This document shows positions 24,986 to 32,498 of a stretch of 64,000 nucleotides of DNA, one piece after another. Origin of the DNA: JAZDGX01 sp964482205 (lineage in GTDB: Bacteria > Eisenbacteria > RBG-16-71-46 > CAIMUX01 > WJJG01). Numbering within the stretch: the first letter of the stretch is position 1; every line of letters starts with the position of its first letter. The stretch covers positions 1-64,000 of the forward strand of contig CAYZWI010000007.1 in the NCBI GenBank assembly GCA_964482205.1. Direction: 5' to 3'. The notes under the pieces are model-generated. The model saw only the letters and a program-made list of their open reading frames with translations. It did no database searches and was not told the DNA's origin. The translations under genes were made by a program, and so were the position numbers.

Positions 24986-26296
24986 ATGAACCAGCATCCT
25001 TCCATGGAAACATCGCACCGTGAAGCGGAAACGCGCCGTCGCTCGCCGGCGGGCATGCTGACGGCTCTCGCCGTCGGCGCGCTTCTGTCGTTCGCCTGCG
25101 CCAGCGATGCGGCTTCGCCTCCGGCGACGCCCGATTGGGGCGCGCTTCGAGGGGCGGTCGTGGATCTGGAGGTGTTCGCGCCGGGGTCGCAGACGCCTTC
25201 CCGCTCGGTCGGCTTCCGCGTGGAAGGGGTCCCGGGCATCGTCGCCAGCTATCGCATCCTGAGCGGAGCGGAGCGCGTGCGCGTGCAACCGGACGGGGGC
25301 GACGCGATCGAGACCAGCCGCTGCATCGCGCGCGATCCCGAACACGATCTGCTCCTGCTCGAGGCGACTCTGCCCCGCGTCCAGAGCCTCTCGACCGGAA
25401 GCGTGGACCTTCTCTTCAACGGGCAGGCCGCCCTCGCACTCCTTCCTCCCGCCAGTCGCGACCCGATCATCCCCGTTCCCGTGGCGAGCCAGTTCCAGGC
25501 GGGCGATCTCCAATCGATGCTCGCCCTCGCTCCCCTCGGGCCGACCGGCTCTCCGCTGGCCGATTCTCTCGGACGCGTGGTGGGCATGATCGAGTCGATC
25601 CGCGACGGCAACCTCGAAGTGAGCTTCGCCATTCCGATCGAGCGCGCGCTGGCCCTGGCCGCGCAGCCTCCCAGCCCGGCGGCATTGCAGGATCTGGCAG
25701 CGGTTCCCGCGGCGGCCTGGACGAACCCCGCCACGCCCGAAGGCCAGCAGGCGATCGGCGCATGCCTCGCGCGCACCCATCAAACCGAGAAGGCCACTTC
25801 CTATCTTCAACGCGCGCTCGCGGGACGGCCGCAATCGGTCGCGGCGCTCCTGGAATGGGGAATGATGCTGCAGGGACGGGGTAACTTCGACGACGCGGAG
25901 AAGAACTATCGCCGCGCGCTCGAGCTTCGGCCGGATCTTCCCGAAGTCTATCTCTTCCTCGGCTCCTGCCTGCATGTCGCCGGCTTTCTGATGAAGAGCC
26001 AGGAGATCTACACGGAAGGATTGCAGCACGCGCCTCACGCGGCCCGCTTGCACGCGAACCTCGGCGGCCTGTACTTCGCGCAGAGCAGAAACGCCGAGGC
26101 GGAAGCGTCTTTTCGTGAAGCGCTGCGATGGAATCCCGATCTCGGCATCGCGCACTTCAATCTCGGCATGCTGCTCAGCGCGCAAGGACGCCCGCGCGAG
26201 ATGAACGAAGTGCTCGATCACTTGCGCGCGCAGCGCAGCGGGTACGCAGGGCACCTCACCAGGGGGATCGCGAGACGCGCCAGCGCTCCGCGTTGA
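24986..26296 (+). CDS. Exported protein with inactive S1C-protease-like domain and TPR repeats
   Basis: 436 residues; ATG chosen for GGAGAGGAG upstream. A signal-type helix (MLTALAVGALLSFACA, residues 24-39) ends in a possible lipobox Cys. Residues 50-215 follow a DegP-like trypsin fold: VGFRVEGVPGIVASYRIL where the catalytic His (HVV) should be, DPEHDLLLLE at the Asp site, and LGPTGSPLADSLGRVVGM where GNSGGPL is expected. So His and Ser are replaced. From about 250 to 420 there are four TPR-type repeats (AEKNYRRALELRPDLPEVY, AEASFREALRWNPDLGIAH). Probably an envelope scaffold rather than a protease. Stands alone, divergent from the GAPDH genes. Confidence 0.75.
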   Translation: MNQHPSMETSHREAETRRRSPAGMLTALAVGALLSFACASDAASPPATPDWGALRGAVVDLEVFAPGSQTPSRSVGFRVEGVPGIVASYRILSGAERVRVQPDGGDAIETSRCIARDPEHDLLLLEATLPRVQSLSTGSVDLLFNGQAALALLPPASRDPIIPVPVASQFQAGDLQSMLALAPLGPTGSPLADSLGRVVGMIESIRDGNLEVSFAIPIERALALAAQPPSPAALQDLAAVPAAAWTNPATPEGQQAIGACLARTHQTEKATSYLQRALAGRPQSVAALLEWGMMLQGRGNFDDAEKNYRRALELRPDLPEVYLFLGSCLHVAGFLMKSQEIYTEGLQHAPHAARLHANLGGLYFAQSRNAEAEASFREALRWNPDLGIAHFNLGMLLSAQGRPREMNEVLDHLRAQRSGYAGHLTRGIARRASAPR

Positions 26297-26635
26297 GCGA
26301 GGCACGCGCGCGCGACGCGACCATGGGCGGATGCGCTTGCGCAAAGAAGCGTCCTGTTCGCGTCACCGCGAATGAGAGAACTGAGCCGAACCGGCCGAAC
26401 AGAAAGTTCTCGCGGCGAAAAAAGCCTGAAGTGAGCCATGTTCAGAAGAGCGAGCGGTGTCGCACCGGGCCTCCGAATGCGTATCCGCTCGCGCCTGCAT
26501 CTCCTTGCCAGAGTTGCCCTTCCGGGATCGCAGCCAAAGGCCTGGAACGGGGCGTCGGATCTCGCGCAGCGCGCGCAAATCGCCTAACCTATCTTCTCCT
26601 ATGAAGAAAGGCCGACCCATCCTCAGCATTCCTGC
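26297..26635. other. Intergenic stretch without a recognisable gene
   Basis: 339 bases between the TPR protein and the next promoter. Frames here are short and lack SD sites and domains. No clear hairpin-plus-T terminator for the upstream gene was seen. Confidence 0.4.
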
Positions 26636-26665
26636 TTGACCCCATCTCGACCGATTCTCTATACT
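26636..26665 (+). promoter_or_regulatory. Strong promoter of the dockerin-like gene
   Basis: -35 TTGACC, 18-nt spacer, -10 TATACT. Predicted start near 26672, leaving a leader of about 200 nt before the ATG at 26873. Confidence 0.75.
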
Positions 26666-26671
26666 TGGTCC

Positions 26672-26872
26672 CGAAAGAGTCCTGAACCGGGACGGTCGAG
26701 CTTCCTGCTTGTAACCCTCGCGGTGAAGGTCCTCGTTGCGGAGAGAGCGGCAACCGTCGGACAGACTCCGTAGGGAGAGGCGATCCTTCAGGTTCGGGTG
26801 ACGCCGAGGTCATTCGGGGGAATTGGCGAGAGCGCTTCTCCCCAGGTTCCTGGGCAAAAGGAGGACAGCATC
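26672..26872 (+). promoter_or_regulatory. Long structured 5' leader, candidate cis-regulatory RNA
   Basis: After a first hairpin near the transcript start (GTCCCG pairing with CGGGAC), bases 26724-26790 can form a three-way junction: TGAAGGTC closes with GATCCTTCA (one bulge), enclosing GTTGC/GCAAC and CGGA/TCCG hairpins. AAGGAGG and the ATG follow about 75 nt later. It does not match the c-di-GMP, glycine or cobalamin riboswitch signatures I know. Function is unproven; it may only affect stability or translation. Confidence 0.4.
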
Positions 26873-27442
26873 ATGAGGTACGCAGTACTGGTGGCGGCGA
26901 TTTGCATGGTGGTCGGGGCGGTGGGCGCCACGGTTCCCGATCAGAATCTTTGCACAGTGACTCCGTGCGACACCTACGGTGGAGTGATCATTTGCCCGTC
27001 CACGATTCCCGACGGACAGTTCACGGTCAACGTCCGCAATGCCAACAACGACCCGATTCCCAACGCGTACGTCGAGTTGGTGTTCGGGACGCCCGGCAAT
27101 CACTGGCTCTGCAATGATGCGGTGCTCACGGGATCGTCCGATGCGCTCGGCAATGTGACCTTCAACATCTCCGGCGGCGGCTGCACGATGGGCGCCGACG
27201 CCCTGAGAATCATCGCGAACACCTACCCGATCCGCTCCTTCTCGTGGGTGAAGAGCCCGGACTTCGCGGGCGGCGCCGGCTCGAACGGCTATGTCGATCT
27301 GCCGGACTTCAGCTACTTCGCGACCGCGTACGGCCTGTCGACCTATCCGTGCACGGACTACAAGGGCACCGGCGCCACCGACCTCGACGACTTCAGTCTC
27401 TTCGCGGGCTCGTACGGCAAGAAGTGCCCCGAGCTTCCGTAG
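26873..27442 (+). CDS. Small secreted protein with Ig-like domain and dockerin-like tail
   Basis: 189 residues; AAGGAGG before the ATG. The signal peptide MRYAVLVAAICMVVGAVGA is clear. Residues about 30-115 look like a beta-sandwich with four or more cysteines (DGQFTVNVRNANNDPIPNAY, LTGSSDALGNVTFNIS). The C-terminal 60 residues hold two Asp-rich, calcium-loop-like segments, NGYVDLPDFSYFATAYG and GATDLDDFSLFAGSYG, which resemble a dockerin pair. In Eisenbacteria-type genomes such tails occur on many exported proteins. The strong promoter, long leader and terminator suggest high, possibly regulated expression. No enzyme domain; likely structural or adhesive. Confidence 0.8.
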   Translation: MRYAVLVAAICMVVGAVGATVPDQNLCTVTPCDTYGGVIICPSTIPDGQFTVNVRNANNDPIPNAYVELVFGTPGNHWLCNDAVLTGSSDALGNVTFNISGGGCTMGADALRIIANTYPIRSFSWVKSPDFAGGAGSNGYVDLPDFSYFATAYGLSTYPCTDYKGTGATDLDDFSLFAGSYGKKCPELP

Positions 27443-27469
27443 ATCTGTCGCGCAACTGCCAGACAGTGA

Positions 27470-27500
27470 AATGCGGCTCCGGCTTCGCCGGGGCCGCATT
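27470..27500 (+). terminator. Terminator after the dockerin-like gene
   Basis: AATGCGGCTCCGGC, loop TTC, GCCGGGGCCGCATT: a 14-bp stem with one T-G pair, 27 nt after the stop. The following T run is weak (ATTATTCC), but the stem is the strongest in the area. Confidence 0.75.
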
Positions 27501-27573
27501 ATTCCGCCCGGAATCCGCCCTTCGTCCGCCGCCCGGCCGCGCCGCTCGATGATGGAGAGGCGTGGCGAAGAGG

Positions 27574-28218
27574 TCAGCGGGAGCCGGCCGCTTTCCTGCG
27601 GCCGCGGGCGGCGAGCTGATCGCAGCGTTCGTTGAGCGGATGGCCCGCATGCCCGCCGACCCGTTCCCAGACGATTCGCCTTCCCTCGCGCAATTCGACC
27701 AGGCGCTCCCACAAGTCACGATTCCCGACCGGCTCGTCGTTGACGGTCCGCCATCCGCGCTTCAGCCATTGATCCACCCAGCGGCGCATGCCTTCGATCA
27801 CATAGTGGCTGTCGCCGATCGCATGCAGGGGACCGCTCGTCTCTCCGAGCAAGCGGATGGCAGCCGTCAGCTCCATGCGGTTGTTGGTCGTGTGCGCCGC
27901 GCCGCCCCAGAGCTCCTTGCCATCGGGAAGCACCACTCCCCATCCGCCCGGTCCCGGATTGGGACTCGCTCCCCCATCGAAGGCCCCGATGGGAATGCCC
28001 TCGTCGTCCACCATCGAGGGATTCGCCTGCGCCCCAGGCTGCATCGCCGCCTGGATCTCCTCCAGGCGCGAAGCGGCGCGAGGAAACCGGAAGCCATGGG
28101 GATTCTTTTCGGCGTGCACGGTCTTGCGCCGGCCGTCGCGGTACCAATTGACGACTGTGCCGTCGTCGAAGATCAACTTGACCCCATAGGCGATCGCTTC
28201 TTCCCGAAAACCGGCCAT
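27574..28218 (-). CDS. rnhA: Ribonuclease HI with an extra N-terminal region
   Basis: 214 residues from the ATG at 28218, which has GGAGGT upstream; the frame continues further without an SD. Cleaves RNA of RNA-DNA hybrids. The catalytic carboxylates are visible: Asp in GAFDGGASPNPGPGG, Glu in NNRMELTAAI, Asp in AIGDSHYV and Asp in HPLNERCDQLA. Before this domain are about 70 residues (IAYGVKLIFDDGTVVNWYRD, VHAEKNPHGF) not found in ordinary RNase HI and unlike the usual hybrid-binding domain. Transcribed away from the GT2 gene. Confidence 0.9.
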   Translation of the reverse strand: MAGFREEAIAYGVKLIFDDGTVVNWYRDGRRKTVHAEKNPHGFRFPRAASRLEEIQAAMQPGAQANPSMVDDEGIPIGAFDGGASPNPGPGGWGVVLPDGKELWGGAAHTTNNRMELTAAIRLLGETSGPLHAIGDSHYVIEGMRRWVDQWLKRGWRTVNDEPVGNRDLWERLVELREGRRIVWERVGGHAGHPLNERCDQLAARGRRKAAGSR

Positions 28219-28348
28219 GCGCACCTCCGGCCGGGATTCTTTCATTGGGCTGCGAGCGGGGCAACGATTGTGATCTCCCGGCCGGCCCGGCCGGGATGGC
28301 CGCAAGCCGGGATGGCTTCCCGGAGGCCTCTCGTGGTTCACTCACGCT

Positions 28349-29395
28349 ATGACTGATGCCCCCCGCATCAGCATCCTCCTGCCCGCGCGGAATGCGGGAG
28401 GGTGCCTCGAGGAGGCCTTGCGCAGCCTCTCGGCGCAGACGATCGCCGATTGGGAGTGCATCATCGTCGACGACGCCTCTTCCGATCGGACGCCCGCCGT
28501 CATCGCGCAATGGGCGGACGCGGACCCGCGCTTTCGTTCCATTCGTCTGCGCAGCCATCGCGGGATCGTCTTCGCGCTCAACCGCGCGGCCGAGGAGGCG
28601 CGCGCTCCCTGCCTGGCCCGCCAGGACGCCGACGACCGCTCGCTTCCCGAGCGGCTGGCCCGCTCGCTGGCCTTGCTCGAATCGGACGCGCGTCTCGGCG
28701 CCGTGGCGACCGGCGTGCGCTTCGTTCCCGCTCCGCAGCCGGGAAGCGGATGGGAGGCCTACGCCTGCTGGCTGAATGCCGCTCGCAGCGCCGAAGAAAT
28801 CGAGCGCGAAATCTGGATCGAGAGTCCCCTTCCCCATCCGGCCGTGATCATGCGGCGCAAAGCGTTCGATCAAGCTGGCGGATATCGCGAGGTGCCCTGG
28901 CCCGAGGATTACGATTTGTGGCTGCGCATGCGGGCGAAGAAGTGGCGCTTCGCAAAGACGCCGGAGATCCTCTACGAATGGGCGCTCCACGAGGAACGCC
29001 TGACGCTCACCGATTCGCGCTATCTGCCCGCGGAATTCCTGGCGTGCAAGCTTCATCACTTGAGGATGCGGCTGCGCAAGCGGCCGGTGTTCATCTGGGG
29101 GGCGGGCAGAGACGGACGCCGGCTCGCGCGGGCGCTGATCGCGCGCCGCATCGACCTCCGCGGATTCATCGACATCGATCCGCGCAAGATCGGCCGTTCG
29201 CGCCTCGGCAAGCCGGTGATCGGAGCCGACGATGCGCTCGACAGCCTGCATCCCCCTGATGCGCCCAACGTCCTGCGGCCCGGCGATGCGCTCCTGCTCG
29301 TCGCCGTCGGCACGCGCGGGGCGCGCGAGCTCATTCGCGCGCGCCTAGCCGGAAAGGGCTGGCGCGAGCCGGAGGACTTTCTCTGCCTGCATTGA
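28349..29395 (+). CDS. Glycosyltransferase family 2 with C-terminal Rossmann-like segment
   Basis: 348 residues. The first 230 are a GT-A fold: ISILLPARNAGGCLEEAL, IIVDDASSDRT, ARQDADDRSLPERL (DxD-type motif), PHPAVIMRRKAFDQAGGY, PEDYDLWLRM. The last 100 (RKRPVFIWGAGRDGRRLARA, LRGFIDIDPRKIG, DALLLVAVGTRGARELI) resemble a nucleotide-binding half like those in sugar-modifying proteins. The ATG has no SD, so it may start further in or be leaderless. Sugar donor unknown. Divergent from rnhA with a 130-bp gap. Confidence 0.87.
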   Translation: MTDAPRISILLPARNAGGCLEEALRSLSAQTIADWECIIVDDASSDRTPAVIAQWADADPRFRSIRLRSHRGIVFALNRAAEEARAPCLARQDADDRSLPERLARSLALLESDARLGAVATGVRFVPAPQPGSGWEAYACWLNAARSAEEIEREIWIESPLPHPAVIMRRKAFDQAGGYREVPWPEDYDLWLRMRAKKWRFAKTPEILYEWALHEERLTLTDSRYLPAEFLACKLHHLRMRLRKRPVFIWGAGRDGRRLARALIARRIDLRGFIDIDPRKIGRSRLGKPVIGADDALDSLHPPDAPNVLRPGDALLLVAVGTRGARELIRARLAGKGWREPEDFLCLH

Positions 29396-29468
29396 GCAGG
29401 CGTGCGCTCCCCGGGCCGGTCGCGCTCGGGTTGGAGGTTGCCGCTGATCCGCCGATTTCCTACCATCG

Positions 29469-29647
29469 AGCCCGGATGATTCATAAAGCTCGTCGCGAGA
29501 CAGCGGAGATGCCCGCAGATACAAGGCGCGCGCCGCGCCGCCGACGCAGGCGTACTCCGCAGTACGTCGAGGAGGCGGCGCCAGCGTAACGCAGGAGATG
29601 CGGGCAGATACGATGTCGCAGCAGAGATTTCATGAATCATCCGGGCT
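29469..29647. mobile_element. MITE-like element, 179 bp, with 16-bp perfect inverted ends
   Basis: The left end AGCCCGGATGATTCAT (29469-29484) is an exact inverse of the right end ATGAATCATCCGGGCT (29632-29647). Inside, GCGCCGCC and GGCGGCGC form the base of a central hairpin capped by GTACT/AGTAC. The element codes for nothing recognisable and ends 25 nt before the ATG of the next gene. No obvious target-site duplication was seen. It may be a non-autonomous transposon or a dispersed structural repeat. Confidence 0.7.
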
Positions 29648-29672
29648 AGGATCGGGAGCTGGGGAAAGAGCC

Positions 29673-31406
29673 ATGCGTCGTTCGAATCGTTTGTCCGCTT
29701 CATTTCTTCGTTCGGCGGCGTTCGCCTTCTTGCGCGCGGCTGCGCTTCTCGCGCTCGTTGCCGCGGCGGGCGACATCCAATGCGAGGCCCAACCGATGAA
29801 CTCCATTCGTCCGAGCGCTCTGGCGGGCAGTTGGTACCCCGCCGATCCCGGCAAGCTGACGGCCGAGGTGGATGCGCATCTCGCCGCGGGCCAGGGGCTG
29901 GAGGCGATCGCCTTGCACCGCCCGATCGCGCTCATCGCGCCGCATGCGGGCCATCAATGGTCGGGAGATGCGGCCGGCCAGGCCTTTCGCTTGATCGAAG
30001 GCTCCGCCGGAAATGACATCACGCGCGTCATCCTGCTGGGGCCCTCGCACTATCAGGGCTTTCGAGGCGCTTCGGTTCCCGATGCCTCCGCCTTTGCCAC
30101 GCCCCTGGGCAATGTGCCGGTCGATGTCGAGGTCGCCGCCGCGCTCGCGAGATCCCCCGGCTTCGTTTCCGCGCCCGCGGCCCACGCGCGCGAGCATTGC
30201 CTGGAGATCCAGCTGCCCTTCCTGCAGCGCGCCCTCGGTCATCCCTTCCGGATCGTCCCCGTGCTCGTCTCCTCTCTCGATCCGGCCGGCCGCGACGCGC
30301 TCGCGCGCACGCTCGCGCGCCATGTCGACGAGCACACGCTCCTCGTCGCGAGCTCCGACTTCACCCACTTCGGCGGACGCTTCGGGTACCTGCCCTTCGT
30401 GAGCGACAGCGCGGCGGCGCTCGATCGCGATCTGCGCTTGCTCGACAAGGGAGCGCTCGCGCCCATCCTCGCGCTCGACGCGGCGGCCCTCGACGCCTAT
30501 CATGACGAGACGGACATCACCGTGTGCGGCATCCACCCGATCGGGACCCTGATCCAAATCCTCTCGCAGCCCGATCTCCAGAAGGCGTGGAAGGGAACGC
30601 CACAGGGGCGCGTGCTCGACTACTATCGCTCGGCCGACTTGACGGGCGATTTCGACGGCTCGGTGAGCTACGCGGCGGTGGCGTTCTTCCGTCCCGGCGA
30701 GTTGAAGCCGGGAGCCGACTATCCGGAGAAGCTGGCGGCGGTGAAATTGGCGGGCGAGCGCGCCGGCGGGGCTTCTGCTTCCCGCGCATCCGCGCCCGAT
30801 TCGTCCGATTCCGCCGCTTCCCCGATGCGATTGACGAAGGACGAAGAGCGTTTCCTGCTCGCGCTCGCGCGCGACACGGTCGAGCGTTTGACATCCGGGC
30901 GCAAGCCCGCGAAGGAAGTCTCGTTCCCGGCCGATGTGTCGGCCGAGAAGATGCGCACGCCCTGCGGCGCGTTCGTGACCTTGACCCGAAACGAGCGCCT
31001 GCGCGGTTGCATCGGCAGTCTCGCGGGCGACGAGCCGCTCTACGCGTGCGTGATCGCCAACGCCGGCAACGCGGCCATGCGCGATCCGCGCTTCTCTCCC
31101 GTGACGGCCAAGGAAGTGGACGGGCTGGCCATCGAGATCTCGGTGCTCACCCCGATGCGCGCGATCGCCGGGCCGGAGGAGATCGAGATCGGACGCCACG
31201 GAGTCGTATTGGAAAAGAGCGGCCATCGCGCGGTCTTCCTGCCGCAAGTCGCGCCCGAACAAGGGTGGGACCGCGACACGATGCTCGATCATCTCGCCGT
31301 CAAGGCGGGACTCGCCCCCGGCGATTGGCGCAGCGGAGCGCGCTTTCAGGTGTTCGAGGCGCTGGTCTTCTCCGAAGAGCGGGAAGGCGCGCCGGGCGGA
31401 CGATGA
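29673..31406 (+). CDS. Exported MEMO1-AMMECR1 fusion (AmmeMemoRadiSam proteins B and A)
   Basis: 577 residues, GGGGAAAG before the ATG. A signal-type N-terminus (SAAFAFLRAAALLALVAAAG) leads to a MEMO domain (about 45-345): IAPHAGHQWSG, LLGPSHYQGF, REHCLEIQLPFLQ, ASSDFTHFG and CGIHPIG, keeping the His, His and Cys that bind metal in human MEMO1. After a Ser/Ala linker comes an AMMECR1 domain (about 390-570) with its invariant LRGCIGSL. In most genomes these are separate genes near a radical SAM gene, which here is two genes downstream. The stop overlaps the next ATG (ATGA). Biochemical role unknown for the family. Confidence 0.9.
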   Translation: MRRSNRLSASFLRSAAFAFLRAAALLALVAAAGDIQCEAQPMNSIRPSALAGSWYPADPGKLTAEVDAHLAAGQGLEAIALHRPIALIAPHAGHQWSGDAAGQAFRLIEGSAGNDITRVILLGPSHYQGFRGASVPDASAFATPLGNVPVDVEVAAALARSPGFVSAPAAHAREHCLEIQLPFLQRALGHPFRIVPVLVSSLDPAGRDALARTLARHVDEHTLLVASSDFTHFGGRFGYLPFVSDSAAALDRDLRLLDKGALAPILALDAAALDAYHDETDITVCGIHPIGTLIQILSQPDLQKAWKGTPQGRVLDYYRSADLTGDFDGSVSYAAVAFFRPGELKPGADYPEKLAAVKLAGERAGGASASRASAPDSSDSAASPMRLTKDEERFLLALARDTVERLTSGRKPAKEVSFPADVSAEKMRTPCGAFVTLTRNERLRGCIGSLAGDEPLYACVIANAGNAAMRDPRFSPVTAKEVDGLAIEISVLTPMRAIAGPEEIEIGRHGVVLEKSGHRAVFLPQVAPEQGWDRDTMLDHLAVKAGLAPGDWRSGARFQVFEALVFSEEREGAPGGR

Positions 31407-32491
31407 TGGACCGGCGCCGGTTTCTTGCGCTCGGCAGCCGGGCGTTGATCGGCGGGATCGCCGCGCACGCGACCGGAAGCTTGGCGCACCCGCCGGCGCA
31501 TGCGCAGCGGAGTTCGCGCGAGGGCGCAGCCGCAGGCACAGCCGCCGGCGCGCTTGCGCAAGAGACAGCCGTTTCGCTCCCCGTACTCGACAAGCTCCAG
31601 GGACGGGCGACGGGACGGGTGGCCATCGCGCGCGATCTCATTCCCGCCGGCCGCGCGCTCGCGAGCTCGAGCGACGCGCTGCCCGCCGAGCGCGTGCGTG
31701 AACGCCTCGAGGCCGCCATGCGGGCGCTGCTGGGCAACGATCCCTGGCCGCAACTGGTCCGCCCCGACGATACCGTCGCGATCAAGATCAACGGGCTCGC
31801 GGCCGGACGGCTCTCGCCGCGGCCCGAGCTCGTCGAAGCGATCGCCCGCGCGCTGATCGCGGCCGGAGTGGCGCCGGGCCGCATCATCGTATGGGATCGA
31901 ACCAGCCGTGAGGTGGAGGGCAGCGGATTTCCCCTGCAGACCGCCGACGGCGCGGTGCGGCACTATGGGACCGACGCGCTGCGCGACGGATACGGCCGCG
32001 ATCTCGAGACGAGCGGATCGGTGGGAAGTCTCGTCACGCGCATCCTGCGCGAGTACGCGACCGTGCTCGTGAATGTCGGCGTGTTGAAGGACCACGACTT
32101 GTGCGGCGTGTCGGCGGGCATGAAGAATCTCTACGGTGCGATTCACAATCCGAACCGCTACCACGCCAACGGATGCGATCCCTTCGTCGCCGAGGTAGCG
32201 GCCTTGCCGTCGATTCGCGCGCGCCTCGCGCTGACGGTGATCGATGGTGCGATCGCGCAGGCCGAAGCGGGGCCCGCTTTCGCGCCGGCGTGGATCTGGC
32301 CGTGCGACGCATTGCTGGCCGCCTGCGATCCGGTGGCGTGCGATCGCGCCGCCTGGGGTCTGATCGAGGCGCGCCGCGGCGAGCTCGGGCTTCCCTCTCT
32401 CGCGGAAGCGGGCCGCGCGCCGCGCTGGATCGAGACCGGCGCGCGCCTGGGCCTCGGCCGCGCGGAAGGAATCGCGCGCGTGGAAGTGTGA
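31403..32491 (+). CDS. DUF362 protein with twin-arginine signal
   Basis: 362 residues. Starts MMDRRRFLALGSRALIGG, a twin-arginine (RRxFL) signal, then AHAQ-type cleavage region. The DUF362 domain shows PDDTVAIKINGLAAG, RIIVWDRTS, LVNVGVLKDHDLCGVSAGMK (characteristic), NLYGAIHNPNRYHAN and PCDALLAACDPVACDRAAW. DUF362 proteins are linked to iron-sulfur and redox chemistry but have no agreed reaction. The ATG overlaps the MEMO-AMMECR1 stop, and the radical SAM gene starts 7 nt after this gene ends, so the three are one operon. Confidence 0.88.
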   Translation: MMDRRRFLALGSRALIGGIAAHATGSLAHPPAHAQRSSREGAAAGTAAGALAQETAVSLPVLDKLQGRATGRVAIARDLIPAGRALASSSDALPAERVRERLEAAMRALLGNDPWPQLVRPDDTVAIKINGLAAGRLSPRPELVEAIARALIAAGVAPGRIIVWDRTSREVEGSGFPLQTADGAVRHYGTDALRDGYGRDLETSGSVGSLVTRILREYATVLVNVGVLKDHDLCGVSAGMKNLYGAIHNPNRYHANGCDPFVAEVAALPSIRARLALTVIDGAIAQAEAGPAFAPAWIWPCDALLAACDPVACDRAAWGLIEARRGELGLPSLAEAGRAPRWIETGARLGLGRAEGIARVEV

Positions 32492-32498
32492 GGACAAG

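Noticed and set aside
26672..26872. c-di-GMP or glycine riboswitch
   Set aside because: The GACGCAAAGCC-like core, GGGAG/GCAAACC signatures and glycine-type tandem core were not found; reported only as an unclassified structured leader.
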